Origin: Amycolatopsis sp. EV170708-02-1
GTDB lineage: Bacteria; Actinomycetota; Actinomycetes; Mycobacteriales; Pseudonocardiaceae
Reading direction: 5' to 3'
Length of the DNA stretch: 64,000 nt
NCBI RefSeq assembly: GCF_022479115.1
Contig: NZ_CP092497.1
Location: forward strand, 5,642,001 to 5,706,000
The notes beneath the pieces are model-generated. The model was not told where the DNA came from. It saw only the letters and a list, made by a program, of their open reading frames with translations, and did no database searches. Made by a program: the position numbers and the translations under genes. Shown one piece after another: positions 29,805 to 37,949 of the stretch (its first letter is position 1; each line of letters starts with the position of its first letter).

Positions 29805-31676
29805 ATGACAAGACCCACCCGGACCCGCTCGACCAGACCGGCCCTGGTGGCCGGCCTGGTCCTGGCCGCCGCCGCGGTGACGTCCACCCCCGCCGCGGCC
29901 GTCGTCGGCGGCGACTCCGAGCACGCGTTCGTCGTGCGGCTGGATATCGGGGGCGGCGCCCGCGCCTGCACGGGCGCGCTGGTCGCGCCCGGCTGGGTGC
30001 TCACCGCCGCGAGCTGTTTCGCGGCCACCCCCGGCACGGGCCTCCCGCCGTCGGGCACCCCGCCTCAGCCTGTCACGGCGACCATCGGCCGCCCCGATCT
30101 CACGACCACCGCCGGCGTGGTGCGCACCGTGCTCCGGCTGGTGCCGCACGGGTCGCGGGACCTGATGATGGCCCAGCTCGATCTGTCCGTCCCGGGGGTC
30201 TCCCCGGTCGCGGTGAGCTCGACCGCGCCGACGGCCGGAGAACAGCTGACACTCCCCGCCTACGGCCGCACCACCACCGAGTGGGCGCCGCTGCACCAGC
30301 ACGCGGGCACCTTCACCGTCGACGCGGTCACCGGTGGGGACGTCGCGCTCACCGGGCAGAACGGCGCCGCCGTATGCGCCGGTGACACCGGCGGCCCCGC
30401 GCTCCGCACCACCGCCTCCGGCGTCGAGGTGGCCGCGGTGAACAGCCGCTCCTGGCAAGGCGGCTGCTTCGGGACGCCGTCGACCGAGACCAGGACTGGG
30501 GCCGTCGACACCCGCGTCGACGACGTGCGGCCGTGGATCGCGAGCATCGCGCAGGGCGTCCAGTGGACCGCCGCGGCCGCGGCCGCCGGCGACAACCAGA
30601 CCGACTCGGCGGTCGCGACCTCGCACAACGGCGCGATGACCGCGGTGGTGTGGGAGGACGACCGGCTGGGCACCAATCCCGCCGACACCGTCGGCACCAA
30701 CGTCTACCTGCGGCTGTACCAGAACGGGCAGCCCAAGTTCACCCGCGCGGTCACCGGCACCGGAACGGCGAACTGGAAACACATCCAGCCGGACGTCGCG
30801 GTCCGCGACGACGGCACGACCATCGTCACCTACGCGGACGACCACGACGGCAACGGGTACTACGACATCCGGGTCAAGACGTTCGACGCCGCCGCGCGCG
30901 AGACCGGCTCGACCATGGTCAACGCGGACGCGGCCGGGCAGCAGCAGCACCCCCGGATCGCCGCCGACCCGAACGGCACGGGTTTCGCCATCGCCTTCGA
31001 AACGTGGAACGGCGCCCCGAAGCAGGTGCGCCTGGCGTTCTATTCCGCCATCACCCTCAAGAAGTGGGAACAGATCATCAGCCCCGGCGCGGGTCCCAGC
31101 CAGAACCCCGACGTGGCGATGGGCTCGAACGGGAACGCCGTGGTGGTCTGGGAAATGGACACCGGCAGCGGCGTTTTCGCCATCCGCATCCGCGGGTTCG
31201 CCCCGGACGGCTCGGAGTCACTGGGGTACCGCGCCCCGGGCGGCACCGGGGATCAACGGGACGCGAGCGTCGCCGCCGATTTCGCGGGCAACTTCGTCGT
31301 CGGCTGGCAGAACGACAGCACGGGCAACAGGCAGGTCGGGGTCCGGTCGTACACCGCCGCGGGTACCGGGGGCGCCATCAACTACGGCCCGAACGGGGCG
31401 GAACCGAAGGTCGGCATCGACGGCCAGCGGCGCGCCGTCGTCACCTGGCGGTACGGCGGCGACGTCTACGTGCGAGGCGTCAACGCGGACGGCACCACCA
31501 CCGGCAGGCTGCCGGTGGTGCGCGCCACCCCCGTGGCCAACTCCGGCCCCGACGTCGAGCCCGCGGTCGCCGTCGATCAGGTCGGCGGGATCACGCTGAC
31601 CCACACCAAGACGATCGACGCGGCCGGGTTCAACCAGATCCAGTACGGCACCGGCCTGAGCAATTTCGGTTGGTGA
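29805..31676 (+). CDS. Secreted trypsin-fold pseudo-protease with C-terminal repeat region
   Basis: The 623-aa secreted protein has a signal peptide to about residue 32, then a trypsin-like domain starting VVGG. The catalytic His is replaced (WVLTAASCF for TAAHC) and Ser is replaced by Thr (CAGDTGGPA for GDSGGP). The Asp region (RDLMMAQLD) is kept. The domain is therefore probably inactive. From about residue 260 onward there are repeats of the type H-P-D/R-I/V-A...G...F-A-I/V-x-W-E-x-D/W, which look like a six- to seven-bladed beta-propeller (IQPDVAVRDDG, QHPRIAADPNG, QNPDVAMGSNG, RDASVAADFAG). It may bind a protein or glycan. A palindrome of family A ends the gene. Confidence 0.85.
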   Translation: MTRPTRTRSTRPALVAGLVLAAAAVTSTPAAAVVGGDSEHAFVVRLDIGGGARACTGALVAPGWVLTAASCFAATPGTGLPPSGTPPQPVTATIGRPDLTTTAGVVRTVLRLVPHGSRDLMMAQLDLSVPGVSPVAVSSTAPTAGEQLTLPAYGRTTTEWAPLHQHAGTFTVDAVTGGDVALTGQNGAAVCAGDTGGPALRTTASGVEVAAVNSRSWQGGCFGTPSTETRTGAVDTRVDDVRPWIASIAQGVQWTAAAAAAGDNQTDSAVATSHNGAMTAVVWEDDRLGTNPADTVGTNVYLRLYQNGQPKFTRAVTGTGTANWKHIQPDVAVRDDGTTIVTYADDHDGNGYYDIRVKTFDAAARETGSTMVNADAAGQQQHPRIAADPNGTGFAIAFETWNGAPKQVRLAFYSAITLKKWEQIISPGAGPSQNPDVAMGSNGNAVVVWEMDTGSGVFAIRIRGFAPDGSESLGYRAPGGTGDQRDASVAADFAGNFVVGWQNDSTGNRQVGVRSYTAAGTGGAINYGPNGAEPKVGIDGQRRAVVTWRYGGDVYVRGVNADGTTTGRLPVVRATPVANSGPDVEPAVAVDQVGGITLTHTKTIDAAGFNQIQYGTGLSNFGW

Positions 31677-31733
31677 GCAAGGTAAGTCGAACGTGGCCGT
31701 GCGGGTGCGGCCGGTCGTGAGTGGCACCGGCCA

Positions 31734-31786
31734 GAGCCGAAAGCTCCTTTCGCCGCATCAGACCCGGCGAAAGGAGCCTTCGGCCC
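31734..31786. repeat. 53-nt palindrome, family A copy 4 (loop ATCAGAC)
   Basis: Arms 31734-31756 and 31764-31786 flank ATCAGAC with a few mismatches. It lies 58 bp after the pseudo-protease stop and before the ALF-repeat gene, consistent with a terminator. Confidence 0.7.
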
Positions 31787-31865
31787 ACCGCGCCCCGCCC
31801 ACGTTCGCCTCACCCCTCGGCAAGCCCCTACCACCAGCAAGCTCCGCTCCGGAAAGGAATCCGCG

Positions 31866-34800
31866 ATGTCCTCGAACGAATGGACCAGACGCACGGCGCT
31901 ACGCGCGCTCGGTGGCGCCGCAGCGCTGACCGCATTGCCCGCCGGCTTCTTGCTCGGCACCGCCGGCCCGGCACTCGCCGAGACCGGCCCGGCGGAGGCG
32001 GGACTGCCGGACACCGCCCGGGGACGGGCCGTGTGGCAGTACAAGATCGGCGGCAAGGCTGTGCGCCGCGAAGGGAAGACGGCGCTGCTCGGTTCGGACG
32101 CCGACATCACGGATTTCCTCACCAACCGGCTCCCGCAAGCCATCGACGAGGACAACCGGTTCGCCCTCTTCGCCGCGCTGCCCTTCGCGGGTCGCGCGAC
32201 CACCACCGGGATCGGGACCGCCCTGTCCGGCGGCAGCGCCTCGATGTCGGGCTTCCTGCGGGACGGCTACACCGCCGCCGTCACCGAGGACAAGCGGGTC
32301 GAGGTACTGACCATCAAGAACACGGGTGGGACCTCGGTGCAGCGGGCCGCGACCAACGCCTTGAACACCAACACCCTTGCCGCGTTCACCGCGTTCATCG
32401 AGACCGGCCAGTACCCGGCCCACGACGAGGACGCCAGGGTCATCGTCTTCACCATGCTCAACACCGCGTCGCCGCAGGTGAAGCTCTACGCCCAGCGGGC
32501 GATCGACGCCGGTACCCCCGAAGCGATCGACTGGTTCCTGCGCACCGGCCAGTACATCGCCCGCGCCCGCGACGAGGAGTCCGCCACCATCCAGCAGCTG
32601 GTCGGGATCGTCGAACGGGAGGGCCGCATCGCGCAGCGGTGCACCGACCAGGCCGTCGCCCTGTCCAACGCCGCGAAAGAGGCCGCGGCCAAGGCGAAAC
32701 AGGCCGCTCTCGCCGCGCTGGCGGAGGCCCAAGCCGCCCAGAACGACGTGCGCCGCTCGGCGAAGGCGGCCAACGCCGCCGCCCGCGCGGCGAAGAACGC
32801 GGCCTCCTGCGCGGCCACCGCGATCAGCGCCTCCCGTGCCGCCCAGCAGGCCGCGCGCCGTGCCGCATATGCCTCCCAGGCCGCCGCGCACGCCACCGCC
32901 GCGGCGGGCCAGGCCGCCGCTCGCGCGTACAACGCCGCCATTTCCGCGTCCAACAACGCGAGCGCGGCGGCCGCCGCCCGCAACGCCGCCGTCACCGCCC
33001 GCAACGCCGCCGGGCAAGCGCGGAACGCCGCGAAAGCCGCCGAGCAGGCTCGGATCGCCAGCTGGAGCGCGGTCTCGGCCGGTAACTCGGCCGCGGCCGC
33101 CGCGACCGACGCGGCCGACGCCGCGAAGGCCTCGTCCGACGCCGCGTCGGCCGCCGGGGTGGCACAGGCCGAGGCCCAGGAAGCGCGTCAGGCCGCGGCC
33201 GAAGCCACGGCGGCGGCGGCTCGCGCCAACCGGGCGGCAGAGGCCGCGCGGGGGTTCGCCAACCAGGCCTCCGTGGCGGCCGCCGCCGCACGCGATGCCG
33301 CGAACAGCGCGGCCGACCACGCGGACGCCGCGGCGGCCGCCGCGGAAGAGGCGGCCAACCACGCCGGTGAGGCGATCGACTACGCCAGAAGGTCCACGGT
33401 GGCCGCCCAGCGCGCGGTCACCGCGGCCGAACTGGCCCTGAACACGGTCAACCAGGCACGGGCCGTCGAGCAGGCCGCCAGGGACGCCGAGACCGCCTCG
33501 CTGGCCGAGGAGACCGAACTCGGCGTCGCGCTCGCCCAGCAGGAGGCGCGGGGCGAGGCGGACGAACGGGCCAGGATCGCCCGGCAGCAAACGCAGAACG
33601 CACTGACCGAAGAGGCGCTCCGCACCTTGATCGCCGACGCGGAAACCGCGTTGCGCGCGGGCGACACCGGCCGGGCGGCCACGCTGGGACGGCAGGCCGC
33701 GCTCCAGCTGATCACGAACGGGCTCACCAGGAGCTGGACCAGGTCGGCGGCGGAGTTCGCCGTCGCGGGCGGTGACGAGGACGTGCTGGCCTGGCTGGGC
33801 ACCGACCGGCTGCTGTCACAGCGGCAGGACGACGCCGAATCCGTCGCCGCCGTGGCCGGGGTGTCGACGATGAAGGTGGCCACCGCCGCCGCCCAGGTGC
33901 TGGAGAGCGGCGATCCCGCGTCGGTCACCGAATTCCTCACGACCGGCGCGATCAACGCCGCGGCGGAGGACAACAGACTGACGATCTACTCCATCCTCGC
34001 CGACAATCCCGGGTCCGCGATGCGTACCGCCGCGGAGGCGGCGCTGAACGACGGATCGCCCGCGGCGTTGCACCGGTTCCTCAAGGTGTCCATCGTCGAC
34101 GCGGCCGCCGAGGACGACCAGGTCGAGGCGTACCGGCTGCTCAACGAGGGCGGCCCGTACACGAAGGCGGCGGCGAAGATCGCGCTCGCGGGCACCACGA
34201 ACATGCGCCGCGGTTTCGTCACCGGTACCCAGTTCGACACCGCTCGACTCGACCACGACTGGGCCACGCACGTCGCCGCGATCCGAGCGGCCATCGCCCA
34301 CGCGGCCAGGATCGCGTCGGACGCGCTGGCGAACGCCGCCCTCGCGTCCAAAGCCGCCGCCGAGGCCAGGAAAGCCGCCGCCGAAGCGGTCACCTGGGCC
34401 AATCGGGCAGCCGGGTACGCGGCGGACGCCCAGCGCTCCGCCACCGAAGCCGCGAACAACGCCGCCGCCGCCGAGCAGTCCGCCGTGGACGCCCGGCGCT
34501 CCGCGGATCAGGCCGCGGCCGCGGCCGCCGTCGCGAACAAGGCCCGGCGCTCGGCGAACTCCTCGATGCTGCGCGCGTTCGACTGTGCCGGCCGGGCGGT
34601 CAGCTTCGCGTACAAGGCCCAAGCCTCCGCGAACAGTGCCCGCGCGTCCGCCATCCAGGCGGGGAAAGACGCCACGGCGGCGGCGGAGGCGGCGAGCCAC
34701 GCCCGGCACATCGTCGTCCTGGCCGCGGAAGCCGAGGCCGCGCTCGCGGCGCAGAGAGCGGCGAGGGACGACAGCGAGGATCCCAACGCGAACGGCGACT

Positions 34801-35258
34801 CGTCGATCATCGGGATGTGGCAGAACAACCCCGATCGGCTGCTGGAAGAATCGGCGAAGTTCTTCGACCGCCTCTCGGACTGGGCGGGCCTGCTGTCCAC
34901 CGGTTGCAGTATCGGCGCGCTGCTCCTCGCCGGAGCGCCGCCGGTCGCCGCCGTCCTCGCCGCCATCAGCACCGGCGCCAAGATCGTGTCCGTCGCCTCC
35001 GGATTCCTCGCGGCAGGAGCGTCCGGCATGCGTTATGGCTGGGAAAGCAGTGAGTTCCACACAGCCCTCGGGAAGGCGATGGTGAACACCGTCTTCACCG
35101 GAATCGGGGCGCTCAAGATCAACAAGAGGTCCCTGCCGGAGGGGTGGTCCGCCGTCCCGCAGACGTTGCTCGAGCGCCATTACGAAACGATCGGTTCATG
35201 GACGTGGGACAAGTTCGACGACACCTTCGGCTGGCTGCACCGCCTCTTCAACCCCTGA
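31866..35258 (+). CDS. Secreted alanine-rich ALF-repeat coiled-coil protein
   Basis: The 1130-aa protein has a Tat-like signal (SNEWTRRTALRALGGAAALT). ALF-type repeats occur at residues about 75-250 (ITDFLTNRLPQAIDEDNR, MSGFLRDGYTAAVTEDKR, AAFTAFIETGQY) and again at about 640-790. Between and after them are very long Ala-rich helices (about 255-600 and 810-970) with almost no prolines, expected to form coiled coils. The last 150 residues contain a hydrophobic Gly/Ala stretch and an aromatic tail (WTWDKFDDTFGWLHRLF) with no toxin motif I recognise. ALF repeats occur in large secreted actinobacterial proteins, some with toxin tips. A GGAAAGGA ribosome site precedes the ATG and a strong terminator follows. 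Confidence 0.85.
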   Translation: MSSNEWTRRTALRALGGAAALTALPAGFLLGTAGPALAETGPAEAGLPDTARGRAVWQYKIGGKAVRREGKTALLGSDADITDFLTNRLPQAIDEDNRFALFAALPFAGRATTTGIGTALSGGSASMSGFLRDGYTAAVTEDKRVEVLTIKNTGGTSVQRAATNALNTNTLAAFTAFIETGQYPAHDEDARVIVFTMLNTASPQVKLYAQRAIDAGTPEAIDWFLRTGQYIARARDEESATIQQLVGIVEREGRIAQRCTDQAVALSNAAKEAAAKAKQAALAALAEAQAAQNDVRRSAKAANAAARAAKNAASCAATAISASRAAQQAARRAAYASQAAAHATAAAGQAAARAYNAAISASNNASAAAAARNAAVTARNAAGQARNAAKAAEQARIASWSAVSAGNSAAAAATDAADAAKASSDAASAAGVAQAEAQEARQAAAEATAAAARANRAAEAARGFANQASVAAAAARDAANSAADHADAAAAAAEEAANHAGEAIDYARRSTVAAQRAVTAAELALNTVNQARAVEQAARDAETASLAEETELGVALAQQEARGEADERARIARQQTQNALTEEALRTLIADAETALRAGDTGRAATLGRQAALQLITNGLTRSWTRSAAEFAVAGGDEDVLAWLGTDRLLSQRQDDAESVAAVAGVSTMKVATAAAQVLESGDPASVTEFLTTGAINAAAEDNRLTIYSILADNPGSAMRTAAEAALNDGSPAALHRFLKVSIVDAAAEDDQVEAYRLLNEGGPYTKAAAKIALAGTTNMRRGFVTGTQFDTARLDHDWATHVAAIRAAIAHAARIASDALANAALASKAAAEARKAAAEAVTWANRAAGYAADAQRSATEAANNAAAAEQSAVDARRSADQAAAAAAVANKARRSANSSMLRAFDCAGRAVSFAYKAQASANSARASAIQAGKDATAAAEAASHARHIVVLAAEAEAALAAQRAARDDSEDPNANGDSSIIGMWQNNPDRLLEESAKFFDRLSDWAGLLSTGCSIGALLLAGAPPVAAVLAAISTGAKIVSVASGFLAAGASGMRYGWESSEFHTALGKAMVNTVFTGIGALKINKRSLPEGWSAVPQTLLERHYETIGSWTWDKFDDTFGWLHRLFNP

Positions 35259-35273
35259 TCTCCGTGATCGAAC

Positions 35274-35308
35274 GTGCCGGGTCCTTCACTCGCCGAAGGA
35301 CCCGGCAC
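35274..35308 (+). terminator. Intrinsic terminator after the ALF-repeat gene
   Basis: A perfect 14-bp stem (GTGCCGGGTCCTTC / GAAGGACCCGGCAC) with a 7-nt loop is followed within 4 nt by TTTT. It ends the secreted-protein region and isolates the regulator promoter downstream. Confidence 0.8.
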
Positions 35309-35310
35309 GG

Positions 35311-35337
35311 CGTTTTCGACCAAATTCGATCAAAATC
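35311..35337 (+). promoter_or_regulatory. CGTTTTCGA...TCGATCAAAATC element upstream of the regulator
   Basis: This AT-richer, partly palindromic element begins CGTTTTCGACCAAATTCGAT and ends CAAAATC. A near copy is at 53010-53036 beyond the NRPS genes. Both are followed 37-38 nt later by a TAANNT box. It is a candidate operator for the XRE regulator whose gene starts at 35388. Confidence 0.5.
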
Positions 35338-35374
35338 CTCGGCGAACCTCTCCTTTTCGGCGTCGCGCCCGCTC

Positions 35375-35380
35375 TAACAT
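35375..35380 (+). promoter_or_regulatory. Likely -10 box (TAACAT) for a leaderless transcript
   Basis: TAACAT ends 7 nt before the ATG at 35388 and no ribosome site precedes that ATG. This is the normal layout of a leaderless actinobacterial promoter and supports the chosen start. Confidence 0.5.
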
Positions 35381-35387
35381 CCGCAAA

Positions 35388-37834
35388 ATGGACCCTCGGC
35401 CGAGGTCGTTGCTGGGTGAGTCACGGCGGGACGCCGGGCTCACCCAGGAGGAGTTGGCGGAACGCACCGGGCTGACGGTGCGAAGCATCAGCAACATCGA
35501 GCGTGGCCGGGTCGCCCGGCCACGCCGCCATTCGGTGGAGGCGCTGGCGCTGGGGCTGGGTCTCCAGGGCGAGCAGGCCGGCCGGTTCGTGCGGCACTAC
35601 TGCCCGGACGCGGTGTCGCCCGCGGGAACGCCGGTCGCTTCGGTGCCCGCGCAACTGCCTTCGGGTATCACGTCGTTCGTCGGGCGGCAGCGGGAGATCG
35701 AAGCGCTCGACGCCCTCCGCGGCGAGAGGGCGGGCGAGGGTGTCGTCGTGGCGGTGCTGGAAGGCATGGCCGGGGTCGGCAAGACGTCGTTGGCCGTGCA
35801 GTGGGCGCAGCGGGTCAAACAGGATTTCCCCGACGGGCAGCTGTTCGCGAACCTGCGCGGGTACGGGCCGGGGGCGCCCGCCGACCCGGGTGAGGTGCTG
35901 CGGTCGTTCCTGCGGGCGCTGGGCGTACCCGTGGCGGACGTGCCCGCCGACCTCGACGACCGGGCCGCGTCGCTGCGCAGTGTGCTGGCCGGCCGTTCCG
36001 TGCTGCTCGTGCTGGACAACGCCCGTTCGGCGGACCAGGTCCGGCCGCTGCTGCCCGGGCACGCGGGCTGCGCGGTGGTGGTGACGAGCCGCGCGGCCCT
36101 GCACGGGCTGACGATCAGCGCCGACGCGCACCGGGTCCCGGTGCCGCTGCTGTCCGAGCAGGAGTCGTTCTCCTTGCTCGACCGGCTGGCGGGCAGCGGA
36201 CGAAGATTCGCCGACCGCACCGCGCTCGCCGACATGGTGTCGGGATGCGGCGGCCTGCCGCTCGCCCTGCGCATCGTCGGTGAACGGCTCGCGCACAGCC
36301 GGAACCTGGCGAACGTGGCGTCCTCGATGCGCTCGGCCGGGGACCGGCTCGCCGCACTGACCACCGAAGAGAAGACCACCTCCCTGCCTTCCGTGCTGTC
36401 CTGGTCCTACGACGCGCTTCCCGGCGACGTGGCCTCGGGCCTGCGTCTGCTCGGTCTCCATCCCGGCCCGCACTGGGACAGCGCCGCCGCGGCTGCGCTG
36501 CTGGGCACGGATCCGCCGGAGACCCGCAGGCTCCTCGACGCGCTCGTCGACAGCCACCTGCTGCTCGCGCACCGCGCGGACGGCCGGTTCGAATTCCACG
36601 ATCTGGTCCGCGACTACGCGCGCGGCCGCGCCGACGAGGAACCGGCGCGGCGAAGATCGGCGGCCCTGCGCCGCCTCGCCGAACACTATGTGGCGAGGGC
36701 CGCCGACGCGGCCGGGTCGATGGCGGCGGGCGACCCCAACCGAAGACCCCTGCTCACCCCGGTCGTCGAGTACGCCGGGTTCACCGGTGCCGAAGACGCG
36801 GCGACCTGGCTGGCGGCGGAACTGCCCACCTTGATCGCCATCGCGGAACAGTCGTCGGCCGACGGCGACACCTACGCCCGCGACCTTTCGACCGTGCTGT
36901 GGCACGTGTTGCGAGTACACGGTCACTACGGCGTCCTGCGCACACTGCACCGTCTCGCGCTCACCGAGGCACATCGGGTGGGCGACGCCAGCGGCGTCCA
37001 GCAGGCGCTCGTCGACCTGGCCGCGATCTGCGCCAGGCTCGGCCATTTCGACGAGGCCGTGACACATCTGACCCGTTGCCTCGACGTCGACGGGAGCCCG
37101 GTCGTCGCCGGTCGCGCGCTGAACACCCTCGGCACCGTGTACGCGCAGCTGGGCCGGTACTCCGCCGCGGTGGACCACTTGAGCAGGGCGGTCACGGTTT
37201 CCCGCGAGACCGGCGACCGCCTCAACGAGGGGCGCTCGCTGTCCAACCTCGGCTTCGTCCACGAACGCCGGGGCGAACTGGACGCCGCCCTCGACTGCTA
37301 TCGGCAGTGCCTGGCCAACGCCCGGTGCATCGGTGACCGGCTGAGCGAGGCGATCGCGCTGCATAACCTCGGGGACGTGTACCGCGCGCTGGGCCGGTGG
37401 CCGGAAGCCCTCGACCACCTCGACCGGTCGCTGATGGTCAGCAGGGCCGAAGGCCACCGCGAGGCCGAAGGGTACGCGCTGGCCTATCTCGGGCTGGTGC
37501 ACCTCCGGCAGGGCGATCCGGCGACGGCCCGCCTGCACCAGGAGGCGGCGCTCGACATCGCGGTGGCGACCGGCATCCGGCCGCTGGAGACCTTGGTGCA
37601 CAACGGGCTCGCGGACAGCGCGCTGGCGTGCGGAGACCGGACGGCCGCGATGGCGCACTACACGCGGGCCGCCGAGCTCGCCCGGCTCACCCGCGAACCG
37701 CACGAGGAGGCCCGCGCGCTGACCGGTATCGCCGCGACCCACGCCGACGCCGGTGATCAGGACAAGGCCAGGCCGTTCCGCGAACGCGCGCGGGGCTGTA
37801 CGACGCGATGGGCACCGCGACGGTCTCGTCGTGA
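35388..37834 (+). CDS. XRE-NB-ARC-TPR (STAND) regulator, running in frame into the NRPS
   Basis: The N-terminal XRE HTH (residues about 5-62: GLTQEELAERTGLTVRSISN) is followed by NB-ARC (Walker A GMAGVGKTSLA; Walker B VLLVLDNARS; LPLALRIVGERL; FHDLVRDYA) and TPRs (about 540-805). As read, the frame does not stop but continues to 45893. The usual C-terminus of such regulators, GLYDAMGT, appears one frame over and ends in TGA at 37832-37834; one inserted C near 37796 (GGGGCTG to GGGGCCTG) would restore it. I therefore give the regulator as a separate gene ending there. It probably controls the NRPS genes downstream. The literal reading gives a 3501-aa fusion. Confidence 0.75.
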
Positions 37835-37949
37835 CCGGAACTTTCCGTCCGCACGGTTTCCGGTCGCTGTTCCTGGACCGGGCGCCTTCCCGGACGTTCA
37901 ATCTGCCGAGGTCGGCGAACTCCGGCCGGTTCACGAGAGGGTTCAGCGG

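Noticed and set aside
31811..31830. A CCCCT pair before the ALF-repeat gene as a further AGGGG operator
   Set aside because: It has the opposite orientation relative to its gene and a 12-bp spacing, so it does not match the three good sites.
32640..33480. Apparent tandem DNA repeat array within the ALF-repeat gene
   Set aside because: The GCC/GCG-rich periodicity reflects the Ala-rich helical protein; there is no fixed unit or spacer as in a CRISPR or satellite array.
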